A DNA stretch of 64,000 nt from a bacterium. Its GTDB lineage: Bacteria; Bacteroidota; Bacteroidia; Flavobacteriales_D; Sanyastnellaceae. Positions 8,664 through 17,207 of the stretch are shown here, piece after piece. Both the position numbers and the translations under genes were made by a program. Position 1 is the first letter of the stretch; each line of letters starts with the position of its first letter. The notes below the pieces were generated by a model. That model saw nothing but the letters and a program-made list of their open reading frames with translations. It was not told where the DNA came from and did not search any database. The stretch covers positions 62,001-126,000 of the forward strand of contig JAPOHG010000002.1 in the NCBI GenBank assembly GCA_029979565.1, given 5' to 3'.

Positions 8664-10085
8664 ATGTTTGGTGGCATGTCCAATTTGTGGAAAAAATCAT
8701 TCCAGGAAGCATTCGAAGGAAAAGTGAGCTTCTCGGATTCGGAAGATCTTCGCCGCAAATTGGCTTCCGATCATACGGAGGATTTGGTTTTCATGCCCGG
8801 CCTAGTGGTCGAGCCGGCCAACACGCAGGAGGTTCAAGAAGTGCTCATATGGTCCAATGCCAACGGCATTCCCGTTACGCCAGCTGGAGCCATGACGGGG
8901 TTGAGCGGTGGTGCCCTCCCCGTTGAGGGCGGCATCTCGCTTTCCACCCGGAGGTTGAATCGCATCATCTGCATCGATGAGCGCAACCACCAGGTCGTTG
9001 TTGAGCCGGGCGTCATCGTACAGGAATTGCAAGAAGCCGTGCAGGCCTGTGGGTTGTTTTATGCGGTGGATCCGGCATCGCGGGGAACATGCACCATCGG
9101 TGGCAACCTCGCTGAAAACAGCGGCGGTCCGCGCGCTGTCAAGTACGGCGTGACCAAGGATTGGGTGCTCAACCTGGAAGTGGTGCTCATGGACGGCACG
9201 GTTATACAGACCGGGGCCAACACCTTAAAAAACAGCACAGGCTACAATTTGACCGCATTGATGGTGGGAAGCGAAGGGACATTAGGGGTCATTACACGTG
9301 CCACGCTGAAACTATTGCCGTGGCCTCGTCACACGGCCTTGATGCTGGTTCCTTTTGGTGACGCGGAGGCTGCGTGTCGAGCGGTGTCCGAAATTTTTCA
9401 GCAAGGCAACCAGCCTTCTGCTTTGGAATTCATGGAGCGCTCGGCCATCGAATTGGCCGCTGAATTCGTCGGCATCGCTCCACCTGCTATGGACGCATCA
9501 ACACAAGCCCATTTGCTCATTGAGGTGGATGGTTTTGAGCCTTCGGCATTGATGCCACAGCTGGAACGGATCTATCCAGCGGTCAACGCGTGTGGTGCTG
9601 GCGAGCCACTGCTGGCAGAAGACGAAGCCGCCAAAAACCAATTGTGGAGGCTTCGTCGTGTTGTCGGTGAGGCTGTCAAGGCGGCTAGCACGTACAAAGA
9701 AGAGGACACCGTGGTGCCACGGGGGACCCTGCCTGAATTGCTTGAAGCCGTTAAGGCGGTGGGGGCGAGCCACGGGTTTGAAAGCATCTGTTACGGTCAC
9801 GCGGGGGACGGGAATCTCCATGTCAACATCCTCAAGCGCGGTGTTTCAGAAGAGGTTTGGGAAAAGGAATTGCCGGTTGCCATCCGGGCCATTTTTGAAA
9901 AGGTGGTGGCCTTGGGTGGTACCATCAGCGGGGAGCACGGCATCGGGTGGGTTCAGCGCCCGTACATGGATTTGGCCTTCGGGCCTGCAGAATTGCGCTT
10001 GCAACAGGCCATCAAAGACCAATTTGACCCCAAAGGATTGTTGAATCCCGGTAAGATTTGGCCGGTGGAGGTCTCAAAAATCTGA
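8664..10085 (+). CDS. FAD-linked oxidase, GlcD / D-lactate dehydrogenase type
   Basis: Flavoprotein of the vanillyl-alcohol-oxidase fold, 473 residues. The FAD-binding part shows VTPAGAMTGLSGGALP (about 71-86) and IGGNLAENSGGPRAVKYG (about 145-162). The C-terminal substrate domain has the metal-ligand motif HAGDGNLH and the closing GEHGIG...FDPKGLLNPGK. These proteins oxidise D-2-hydroxyacids such as glycolate or D-lactate; the exact substrate cannot be read from sequence. No GlcE or GlcF partner is next to it, which favours a stand-alone D-lactate or D-2-hydroxyacid dehydrogenase. It is divergent from the peptidase gene; the 78-base gap holds only imperfect -7-like elements. Confidence 0.88.
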   Translation: MFGGMSNLWKKSFQEAFEGKVSFSDSEDLRRKLASDHTEDLVFMPGLVVEPANTQEVQEVLIWSNANGIPVTPAGAMTGLSGGALPVEGGISLSTRRLNRIICIDERNHQVVVEPGVIVQELQEAVQACGLFYAVDPASRGTCTIGGNLAENSGGPRAVKYGVTKDWVLNLEVVLMDGTVIQTGANTLKNSTGYNLTALMVGSEGTLGVITRATLKLLPWPRHTALMLVPFGDAEAACRAVSEIFQQGNQPSALEFMERSAIELAAEFVGIAPPAMDASTQAHLLIEVDGFEPSALMPQLERIYPAVNACGAGEPLLAEDEAAKNQLWRLRRVVGEAVKAASTYKEEDTVVPRGTLPELLEAVKAVGASHGFESICYGHAGDGNLHVNILKRGVSEEVWEKELPVAIRAIFEKVVALGGTISGEHGIGWVQRPYMDLAFGPAELRLQQAIKDQFDPKGLLNPGKIWPVEVSKI

Positions 10086-10087
10086 AG

Positions 10088-10095
10088 TACGTTTG
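10088..10095 (+). promoter_or_regulatory. Candidate -7 promoter element for fabI
   Basis: TACGTTTG is an exact TAnnTTTG match 20 bases before the fabI ATG, in the 30-base gap after the FAD oxidase. It implies a very short leader. A TTG lies further upstream but at 27 bases spacing, longer than usual. Confidence 0.5.
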
Positions 10096-10115
10096 CGGCA
10101 CAATTCACGACGATC

Positions 10116-10937
10116 ATGGCAGAGAATTTATTGAAAGGCAAAAAGGGCATCATTTTCGGTGCATTGAACGACCAGTCAATCGCATGGAAAACGGCGATTC
10201 AAGCGCACGCTCAAGGTGCAGAGTTGGTGTTGACCAACGCACCGGTTGCCATGCGCATGGGTGAAATCCATGAACTCGCAAAGCAAGTCGGTGGAGCCCC
10301 TGTGGTGCCGGCCGATGCGACCAGCGTGGAAGATTTGACCAACCTGTTTGAACAGGCCATGGAGCACTTTGGAGGCCAAGTGGATTTCGTATTGCACTCG
10401 ATTGGCATGAGCCCGAACGTGCGCAAAGGCAAGCACTACACCGACATCAATTACAACTGGCTGCAAACGACCCTCGACGTCTCCGCCATCAGTTTGCACA
10501 AAACCTTGGCGGTTGCGAAGAAGCTGGATGCCATCAGTGAGTGGGGCAGTGTTGTAGCATTGACCTACATTGCGGCGCAGCGTATTTTCCCGGATTACGG
10601 AGACATGGCGGATGCCAAGAGCTTGCTGGAAAGCATCACGCGCAGTTTCGGTTACCACTATGGGGTTGAGAAGAAAGTACGCATCAACACCGTCAGCCAA
10701 AGTCCGACAGTGACAACCGCCGGAAGTGGTGTCAAGGGATTTGATGAATTTATCGCTTACAGTGAGTCCATGAGCCCACTGGGCAATGCGGACGGTCTGG
10801 CCTGTGCAGATTACTGCATTTCATTGTTCAGCGATCTTACGCGTTTTGTCACCATGCAAAACTTATTCCACGATGGAGGTTTCTCCAATACGGGAGTCAG
10901 CCAAGAGGTGATTGGAAAATTCGGTCCAGACGCCTGA
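10116..10937 (+). CDS. fabI: Enoyl-ACP reductase (NADH)
   Basis: Carries out the last reduction of each fatty-acid elongation cycle, reducing enoyl-ACP with NADH. It is a short-chain dehydrogenase fold of 273 residues, typical of FabI. The cofactor segment is GIIFGALNDQSIAW, the FabI variant of the glycine-rich loop. The catalytic Tyr-x6-Lys is Y161/K168 in FPDYGDMADAKS, and the extra conserved Tyr is Y151. The central LHSIGMSP motif is also visible. An exact -7 element just upstream suggests its own promoter. The next gene, thrA, begins 93 bases later behind a structured leader. Confidence 0.96.
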   Translation: MAENLLKGKKGIIFGALNDQSIAWKTAIQAHAQGAELVLTNAPVAMRMGEIHELAKQVGGAPVVPADATSVEDLTNLFEQAMEHFGGQVDFVLHSIGMSPNVRKGKHYTDINYNWLQTTLDVSAISLHKTLAVAKKLDAISEWGSVVALTYIAAQRIFPDYGDMADAKSLLESITRSFGYHYGVEKKVRINTVSQSPTVTTAGSGVKGFDEFIAYSESMSPLGNADGLACADYCISLFSDLTRFVTMQNLFHDGGFSNTGVSQEVIGKFGPDA

Positions 10938-11030
10938 AATTCTTGAGTTTTCGCGCAACCTGACGGATGCTTTCTGCGTAGGAACATGCGTGGCGATACG
11001 CCGGCAACCTCCCGGCGACATGCGCTATAA
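10938..11030 (+). promoter_or_regulatory. Structured leader of the thr operon
   Basis: Between fabI and thrA a 6-bp GC hairpin (CGCCGG 10999-11004, loop CAACCTC, CCGGCG 11012-11017) ends 13 bases before the thrA ATG. It competes with an upstream hairpin GCGT(GGCGAT)ACGC (10988-11001) for the same bases. The heptamer ACATGCG occurs at 10984 and 11018, flanking the structure. The string CGGCAACC recalls the SAM-I riboswitch core, but the other SAM-I conserved parts are missing. I see no Thr-rich leader peptide and no clear promoter. A translational switch is an inference. Confidence 0.35.
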
Positions 11031-13508
11031 ATGGAATTTAGGATGGAAGTATTGAAGTTTGGAGGCTCATCGCTGGTTTCTGCTGAAGCCATGCAGCGTG
11101 TTCGGGACGTGCTCATTGCTCGTCGAGGCACGCAGCGTATTGTGGTGTGCTCAGCCATGGGTGGGGTGACCAACGCGCTCATTCAAATCGGGTTGAAAGC
11201 CGCCCAAGGAGATCCGGGCCATGCGAAGCTCTTGGACGATTTGATTCAACGGCACCGCGCGACGTTGGATGAGTTAGGCATGGACGCGAATGCCCCTGTT
11301 CGATCGGAGTTGCAAGAGAAATTCGACCGGCTTCGTTCCCTTTGTTCGGGTATTTGCTTGCTTGAAGAACTCAGCGCCAAAAGCATGGACCAATTGGTCT
11401 CTTTTGGAGAACGGTTGGCGGTGCCCATGGTGAATGCCTGGTTGGACCAAGCCGGACTCAAAACCCGACGAGTTGATGCACGTGAATGGATTGCCACCGA
11501 CGACCAATTTGGTGCTGCAGAGGTGAATCGGAAAGCCTCTTATCAAAACATTCAAGCTGGAGTACAAGCCGATGATTCTTTTGAAGTGCTCATCACAGAG
11601 GGATTTATCGGGCGAACGGCTGCGGGCGAAACAACGACCTTGGGACGCGGAGGATCCGATTATACAGCCTCTTTGATTGCAAGCGCGATTGAAGCCGAAT
11701 GCTTGGAAAAATCCACGGACGTCCCGGGTATGCTGACGGCCGACCCTCGCATGGTACCTGGAGCCCAGGTGATTGACGAAATGAGTTATGAGGAAGCGAT
11801 GGAATTGTGCCATTTTGGAGCCAAAGTCATCTATCATCCTACGATTGCCCCGTTGCGCGACAAGGGCATCCCTTTGATTGTCCGCAGCACCTTTAATTCT
11901 GAAGCACCGGGAACCCGCATCGTATCTCAACCATCGAAAGCTGTTACAGTCCGAGGTCTATCGAGCGTTGACGGGATTGCCTTGTTGACATTGGAAGGCG
12001 GTTCGCTGATTGGGCGACCGGGTTTTTCAAGTCGCATTTTCTCTGCCTTGGCACAGGCCGGAGTGAATGTTACCCTCATTACCCAAAGTTCATCCGAGAA
12101 CAGTTTGACAGTGGGCATCGCTGAGAGTGATCTCGATGCCGGCTTGGCGGCTCTCGAATCTGATTTGGCCTCGGACATTACCCTCAATCGACTCGCACCG
12201 ATTCGCGTAGATGAATCGTTGAGCATTGTCGCATTGGTTGGCACCGGCATGGAACGTGCGATAGGCGTGAGCGGAAAGGCCTTTAAAGCGCTCGCTGATT
12301 CTCGGGTCAACATCCGAGCCATCGCCCAAGGAAGCACCGAGCGCAACATCAGCATTGTGGTGAACACCCCGGACGTTCCAGAAGCGTTGCGGGCACTTCA
12401 CCGGTCGTTTTTTGACGAGCAGCCGGAACCATGCGTTCAAGTGTTTTGTGCGGGCGTTGGTCAAGTTGGACGGGAATTCATTGGCCAATGGGCGAATACC
12501 AAGTCTGCGATGGAGGCCCAACTCGGTTGCCCCATCAAACTTGTAGGCCTTGCGAACAGCACGGCTTTTGCGTTGGACTCCAATGGCTTGGAGGCAGACC
12601 TTCAGGCGCTGCATCAGGCTGAAGGAGCCCAAACCGCATCGAATCCATTGGAGGCTTTGCAAGCCTTTCACGCGCTTCCTGGAAATCGAAAAATATACGT
12701 TGACAATTCAGCTGCTGAATCGGTCGCTGATGCGGGTGTCGAAGCGCTTAAACTGGGCATGGGGTATGTGTGTTCCAATAAAATTGCCGCCACTCGCTCC
12801 ATGGAGGATTGGCGCTTGTTGCAGGCTTGTGGACCTCGGTTCAAGAACGAAACCAATGTGGGGGCTGCGCTTCCTATTCTGCACGGCCTGCGTTCTATGT
12901 TGGAAACCGGAGACCGCATCAAGCGCATCGAAGCGGTGCTCAGCGGTTCAGTGAACTACATTTTTAGTGCATTGGATGAAGGGGTCAAATTCAGTGATGC
13001 CGTCCGTGATGCAGGTGCCAAGGGCTATACCGAACCTGACGCTCGAATGGATCTGAGCGGGATGGATGTGGCTCGAAAAGTGCTCATCTTAGCGCGTATG
13101 TGTGGAGCTGAATTGACATTGAATGAGGTGGAGGTGAATGGTTTTCTTCCAGCGGCTGCATTCGACGGCAGCGCAGAGGGGTTCATGGCACAGTTGGATG
13201 CCTTGGGCGAGCGCGTTGATGCCATGGCTGCAGAAGCCAAAGGTGGAGGGAAGCGTTTGCGATTTGTTGCAACTTGGAGTCCTGAGACGGGGTGTTCATG
13301 CGCGTTGAAGGCGCTCGACGCTTCACACGCCTTTTACGCATTGGAAGGAACGGACAACGCGGTATCCATTCTTTCGGATCGTTATGCTGATAAACCCCTT
13401 GTCATTCAAGGCGCAGGGGCAGGCGGTGCCCTCACGGCAAGTGGCGTGTTGGCCGATGTGTATGCGGTTGCACGTTGGATGCTCACCCAAGATGCTGTGC
13501 AATCATGA
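11031..13508 (+). CDS. thrA: Bifunctional aspartate kinase / homoserine dehydrogenase I
   Basis: Catalyses the first and third steps from aspartate to threonine and methionine. The aspartokinase domain opens with EVLKFGGSSL and has GRGGSDYTASL near residue 210; two ACT-type regulatory segments follow (about 320-460, with VTLITQSSSENS and NIRAIAQGSTERNIS). The homoserine dehydrogenase half starts at VFCAGVGQVGREF (about 468), an NAD(P)-binding motif, and runs to the end. The 825-residue length matches ThrA. A second ATG at 11043 (MEVLKFGG) fits the family N-terminus better and may be the true start. The ACT region suggests threonine feedback inhibition. The stop overlaps the thrB start. Confidence 0.96.
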   Translation: MEFRMEVLKFGGSSLVSAEAMQRVRDVLIARRGTQRIVVCSAMGGVTNALIQIGLKAAQGDPGHAKLLDDLIQRHRATLDELGMDANAPVRSELQEKFDRLRSLCSGICLLEELSAKSMDQLVSFGERLAVPMVNAWLDQAGLKTRRVDAREWIATDDQFGAAEVNRKASYQNIQAGVQADDSFEVLITEGFIGRTAAGETTTLGRGGSDYTASLIASAIEAECLEKSTDVPGMLTADPRMVPGAQVIDEMSYEEAMELCHFGAKVIYHPTIAPLRDKGIPLIVRSTFNSEAPGTRIVSQPSKAVTVRGLSSVDGIALLTLEGGSLIGRPGFSSRIFSALAQAGVNVTLITQSSSENSLTVGIAESDLDAGLAALESDLASDITLNRLAPIRVDESLSIVALVGTGMERAIGVSGKAFKALADSRVNIRAIAQGSTERNISIVVNTPDVPEALRALHRSFFDEQPEPCVQVFCAGVGQVGREFIGQWANTKSAMEAQLGCPIKLVGLANSTAFALDSNGLEADLQALHQAEGAQTASNPLEALQAFHALPGNRKIYVDNSAAESVADAGVEALKLGMGYVCSNKIAATRSMEDWRLLQACGPRFKNETNVGAALPILHGLRSMLETGDRIKRIEAVLSGSVNYIFSALDEGVKFSDAVRDAGAKGYTEPDARMDLSGMDVARKVLILARMCGAELTLNEVEVNGFLPAAAFDGSAEGFMAQLDALGERVDAMAAEAKGGGKRLRFVATWSPETGCSCALKALDASHAFYALEGTDNAVSILSDRYADKPLVIQGAGAGGALTASGVLADVYAVARWMLTQDAVQS

Positions 13509-14428
13509 AACATCGCATTGAAGTGTGGGCTCCGGCTACGGTAGCAAATATGAACGTTGGATTTGATGCGTTGGGCTGTGCCCTTTCCGCACCCGGAGAA
13601 CGGATGATTTTGCACCGTACTTCCGATGCAGGGGATGTGCGCATTCGAGCAATTCACGGCGCAGATCTGGATGTGGATCCCGAAAAAAATGTCGCAACCA
13701 TCGCGGCTAAAAGCTTGCTTGAATCCTTGGGAAATCCCTGCGGTCTGGAGCTCGAAATTTTTAAATCCATCTTGCCGGGGAGTGGCATTGGTTCGAGTGC
13801 TGCGAGCGCTGCTGCAGCGGTCGTGGGCGTCAATGCATTGCTTGATGCCGGACTCCGCCCGGACGAATTGATTCCTTTTGCACTGGACGGTGAGTCGTTC
13901 GCCAGCGGTGCACGGCACGCTGATAATGTGGCGCCTGCTTTGCTTGGCGGGTTGGTCATTTGCCCGCCTGAGGGTCCTCCCGTCGCCATCCCTGCGCTTG
14001 AGAACTGGTCATTGGTGATTCTTCATCCCCATGTTCCCATCAAGACCTCGGAGGCGCGAGCTGTGTTGCCCGACCAAGTGAAATTGAAGGATGCCGCCGT
14101 TCAAGCAGCGTGGTTCGGGACGTTTGTGGCGGCATGCCACAGGGGGGACGACACAGCAGCAGCCTATGCACTGGAGGACTTGTTGGTGGGGCCGCATCGA
14201 TCGCCCCTCATTCCGCATTATGAAGAGATCCGGTCCGTGGCATTTGCCCATGGCGCTCGCGCCGGTGGCATTTCCGGAAGTGGTCCTTCCACATTTTGGG
14301 TGGCATTGGATGCCTCCACCGCTGAAGGGATCGCCCAGGTTTTATCCGATTTGATGCAGCAGCATTCCGTAGCCTTTTCCATTCACATTTCGGCCATTTC
14401 CGGTCGTGGAGCCCATCCCATTTCATGA
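13505..14428 (+). CDS. thrB: Homoserine kinase
   Basis: GHMP-superfamily kinase that phosphorylates homoserine for threonine synthesis. The start ATG at 13505 overlaps the thrA stop as ATGA; the track's earlier start at 13475 lies inside thrA and adds unrelated residues. The product has 307 residues, with the N-terminal VWAPATVANMNVGFDALG and the ATP-binding LPGSGIGSSAASAAAA motif at about 90-105, and GISGSGPSTFW near the C-terminus. The four-base overlap with both neighbours indicates translational coupling within the thrABC operon. Confidence 0.96.
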   Translation: MKHRIEVWAPATVANMNVGFDALGCALSAPGERMILHRTSDAGDVRIRAIHGADLDVDPEKNVATIAAKSLLESLGNPCGLELEIFKSILPGSGIGSSAASAAAAVVGVNALLDAGLRPDELIPFALDGESFASGARHADNVAPALLGGLVICPPEGPPVAIPALENWSLVILHPHVPIKTSEARAVLPDQVKLKDAAVQAAWFGTFVAACHRGDDTAAAYALEDLLVGPHRSPLIPHYEEIRSVAFAHGARAGGISGSGPSTFWVALDASTAEGIAQVLSDLMQQHSVAFSIHISAISGRGAHPIS

Positions 14429-15687
14429 AGTATTTCAGCATTACATCGCCTTCCATTCGACGAAGTTTCGCTGCTGCGTTGCGGGAGGGATTGGCGCCGG
14501 ATCGAGGCTTGTACGTTCCCGCGCACATTCCCCGGGTGGAGTGGTCAAGCTTGAGCGGAGTAGCGTTGCCTGAATTGGCAACACGCATGCTTTTTCCGTA
14601 TGTAGACGGCGCAATTACTGAAGTGGAATTACATGACCTCATGGAGGACGCACTGAATTTCGAAATTCCGCTCGTTCATGTGGAGGGCAACGTGAGTCAA
14701 TTGGAGCTTTTCCGAGGTCCCACAGCCGCTTTCAAGGATGTGGGCGCCCGGGTCATGTCCCGTTTGCTCGGTGCGACTTCTACCGAACGCCTAACGGTGC
14801 TTGTTGCGACTTCAGGCGATACGGGGTCGGCAGTCGCGCAGGGATTTTTCAATGTACCCGGAATTGATGTGGTTATTCTATATCCGAGTGGCCGAATCAG
14901 CCGCATTCAGGAGCAACAGCTTACAACCGTGGGGGCAAATGTTCGAGCCGTCGAGGTTCAAGGTGCGTTTGACGATTGCCAGCGCCTGGTGAAGGAGGCC
15001 TTTTTGGATGAGCAGGTGCAATCCTGTCGTCCCCTTACAAGTGCAAATTCCATCAACATCGGTCGCTGGATTCCACAGTCAATTTACTATGCCTGGGCCA
15101 CCTTGCAAGCCGATGAGTCGTTGGATTTTATCGTGCCAAGCGGGAATTTTGGCAACATCGCTGCAGGAATTTTGGCACAACGTATGGGGATGCCTTGTTC
15201 AGGATTCCATGCGGCTGTTAACGCCAACGATGTCATGGAGCATTACATGCGCACGGGGCATTACCGACCAACCGAGTCCAAAGCAACCATTTCCAATGCG
15301 ATGGACGTTGGCGATCCCAGCAACCGTCCTCGGCTGGAATGGTTGTACGAATCGAGTATCTCAAAGATGCAAAGCGAGTTCCATGTGCAATCCGTTTCAG
15401 AGGAGGCGACACGTCGCGCCATGTTGAGGCTCTGGGAGCACTCAGGCCTGCTGGTCTGTCCGCACACGGCCATTGGCTTTGAGGCGGCCTCTCGGTCGTC
15501 CCGTGGGGCACACCAGGTGGTGCTTGCAACAGCGCATGCAGCAAAATTTGGCGGTGTCGTTGAAGAAGCAACGGGGCAATCACCTGAGATTCCGGAATCA
15601 TTGCTGGGTTGCTTGGATAAGCCGAAAGAGAGCACTTTGTTGCCAGCGGATTATGCCGCGTTTCGGTCGTATTTGCTTCAAGCCTGA
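14425..15687 (+). CDS. thrC: Threonine synthase
   Basis: PLP enzyme that turns O-phosphohomoserine into threonine, the last step of the operon. The 420-residue protein has the N-terminal domain YFSITSPSIRRSF...LAPDRGLYVP, the PLP lysine K104 in PTAAFKDVGARV, ATSGDTGSAVAQGF for phosphate binding, and SANSINIGRWIPQ. It starts in an ATGA overlap with thrB. Its end overlaps the convergent ATP-grasp gene by 10 bases, with no hairpin terminator visible. Confidence 0.96.
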   Translation: MKYFSITSPSIRRSFAAALREGLAPDRGLYVPAHIPRVEWSSLSGVALPELATRMLFPYVDGAITEVELHDLMEDALNFEIPLVHVEGNVSQLELFRGPTAAFKDVGARVMSRLLGATSTERLTVLVATSGDTGSAVAQGFFNVPGIDVVILYPSGRISRIQEQQLTTVGANVRAVEVQGAFDDCQRLVKEAFLDEQVQSCRPLTSANSINIGRWIPQSIYYAWATLQADESLDFIVPSGNFGNIAAGILAQRMGMPCSGFHAAVNANDVMEHYMRTGHYRPTESKATISNAMDVGDPSNRPRLEWLYESSISKMQSEFHVQSVSEEATRRAMLRLWEHSGLLVCPHTAIGFEAASRSSRGAHQVVLATAHAAKFGGVVEEATGQSPEIPESLLGCLDKPKESTLLPADYAAFRSYLLQA

Positions 15688-16544
15688 AGGCTGGACTGAA
15701 AGGATGATGCCATTCGGGCAATGGCTTCACCTTGCGACGCCAGCGCGAGTTGGGCCGGGGGTCCCCAGGGCGTGGGATTTACATCGACCACGTAGAGTTG
15801 GTTCGTTGTTCGATCACGCAAGGCATCAAACTCAGCATAATCCACGTTCATGCCTTGGGCCAGACGGTGGATGCATTTTTCCTCTGCCGCCGAGAATGGT
15901 GAATCCGCCAGTAGTTCCACACGGACGGTTTCATTTGTGAAACGACGGGTGGCTGCTTTGTACTTCTTGTAAACCACTGGAAAGTCCTTTCGAACATAGA
16001 CCACCCGATAATCAAAAAATTCATCGTTCTCGTCACGGTTGTCGATTTCGCGTTGGTACACCACGTTTTCTTGCACCTGATCGGGAACGATGGGACCTTG
16101 AATCAGGACTCCATCGTGCTGGGCATTTTCATCGCTTTTTACCACCAGCGGTCCATGATGCGTGGTGGGATCTATGCGCATGCCGTAACCAAAAGCGGCT
16201 TGGTGTGCTTTTTCCAGGGTACCCTTGCTGATGTCGTTGCAATGAAGATTCCACCAAGCAGCCGCATGCAGTGCAGCTGGAATGGCCGCCGTGTCCTTGT
16301 GCGTAGCGTCTTCAAACTTAATTCCAAGCACGGCATCGCTGCGTTTGCGGTTGGTGAGTTCCCAACCGAGGCTTCGGGTGATTTTGTACAGTGCCGCTCT
16401 TCGCGAAGGCATGTCCGGCCATACCTGGACAACGGGAGGGCGCCTGCGGTAACGAAGGCACTGAGTCAGCCACCAGAAGCCATGCCGGCATTGCTTCCAA
16501 AGGCGTTCAAAAAAGGGCAGGGTCGAAGGGTAATTTGCCCACAT
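15678..16544 (-). CDS. ATP-grasp-like protein of unknown substrate
   Basis: 288 residues with no signal peptide. The second half looks like an ATP-grasp domain: VVKSDENAQHDGVLIQGP (substrate or nucleotide lysine region), FDYRVVYVRKDFPVVYKKYK, ATRRFTN, and the metal-binding end YAEFDALRDRT...YVVDVNPTPWGPP, where Asp and Asn would hold Mg. The N-terminal third is basic and Trp-rich. ATP-grasp enzymes ligate a carboxylate to an amine or thiol, but nothing here tells the substrate. The start is three bases from the endonuclease III stop, so it is probably the last gene of the DUF6702-nth run. Its stop lies inside the end of thrC. Family assignment is from motifs only. Confidence 0.65.
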   Translation of the reverse strand: MWANYPSTLPFFERLWKQCRHGFWWLTQCLRYRRRPPVVQVWPDMPSRRAALYKITRSLGWELTNRKRSDAVLGIKFEDATHKDTAAIPAALHAAAWWNLHCNDISKGTLEKAHQAAFGYGMRIDPTTHHGPLVVKSDENAQHDGVLIQGPIVPDQVQENVVYQREIDNRDENDEFFDYRVVYVRKDFPVVYKKYKAATRRFTNETVRVELLADSPFSAAEEKCIHRLAQGMNVDYAEFDALRDRTTNQLYVVDVNPTPWGPPAQLALASQGEAIARMASSFQSSLQA

Positions 16545-16547
16545 GAC

Positions 16548-17207
16548 TCAATCCTCAGCGATGGGTTTCCACTTTTTGATCTCCGAGACCCGTCCGCATT
16601 GCTGGAGCAAGAAATCACGTTCCCATTTCAATCCACGCGCAGGGCTGTATTCACGGGCGTAAAAGATGATTTGCAAGTGCAGGTCGTTCCATCGCTCTCG
16701 GGGGAAAAGGCGCTTGGCGTCGCGCTCGGTTTGCTCCACGTTTTTTCCACTGGAAAGCCCCCAGCGAAACATGAGGCGATGGATGTGGGTGTCGACAGGA
16801 AAGGCCGGAACACCGAAGGCCTGGGACATGACCACGGATGCAGTCTTGTGCCCAACACCAGGGAGGGCTTCGAGGGCTTCAAAATCAGCGGGCACTTCTC
16901 CCGCATGCGTTTCGATTAACATTTCGCTCAACCGATGAATGTTTTTTGATTTGGCTGGCGACAAGCCACACGGTCGAATAATGGCTTTGATTTCTTCGAC
17001 CTTCAATTGCACCATTTGCTGTGGCGTGTTGGCCAAGTCAAAGAGCGCAGGTGTCACCTGGTTAACACGTTCATCGGTGCATTGAGCGGACAAAAGCACG
17101 GCGATGAGGAGTGTATACGGATCCACGTGATCCAGCGGTACCGGTGGATTTGGATACAACCGCTGCAGCTCAGCCATGATGTATGCGACTTTTTCGGCCT
17201 TATTCAT
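16548..17207 (-). CDS. nth: Endonuclease III, lacking Fe-S cluster cysteines
   Basis: Base-excision repair glycosylase/AP lyase for oxidised pyrimidines. I use the ATG at 17207 (MNKAEKV, 219 residues) rather than 17237, which adds ten unrelated residues. The helix-hairpin-helix LPGVGHKTA has the catalytic Lys121, and Asp139 is in FPVDTHIHR, so both active-site residues are intact. The C-terminus, where E. coli Nth has C-x6-C-x2-C-x5-C, reads YAREYSPARGLKWERDFLLQQCG and holds a single cysteine, so no 4Fe-4S cluster can form. The start overlaps the DUF6702-like gene by 8 bases. Confidence 0.93.
   Translation of the reverse strand: MNKAEKVAYIMAELQRLYPNPPVPLDHVDPYTLLIAVLLSAQCTDERVNQVTPALFDLANTPQQMVQLKVEEIKAIIRPCGLSPAKSKNIHRLSEMLIETHAGEVPADFEALEALPGVGHKTASVVMSQAFGVPAFPVDTHIHRLMFRWGLSSGKNVEQTERDAKRLFPRERWNDLHLQIIFYAREYSPARGLKWERDFLLQQCGRVSEIKKWKPIAED

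Noticed and set aside
10938-11030. A standard SAM-I riboswitch before thrA
   Set aside because: Only the GGCAACC string fits; the other conserved SAM-I helices and the downstream P3/P4 part do not fit in the 93 bases.
16053-16919. 288-residue plus-strand frame over the ATP-grasp gene and nth
   Set aside because: Shadow of two genes on the other strand; composition has no domain signature and it crosses both genes.
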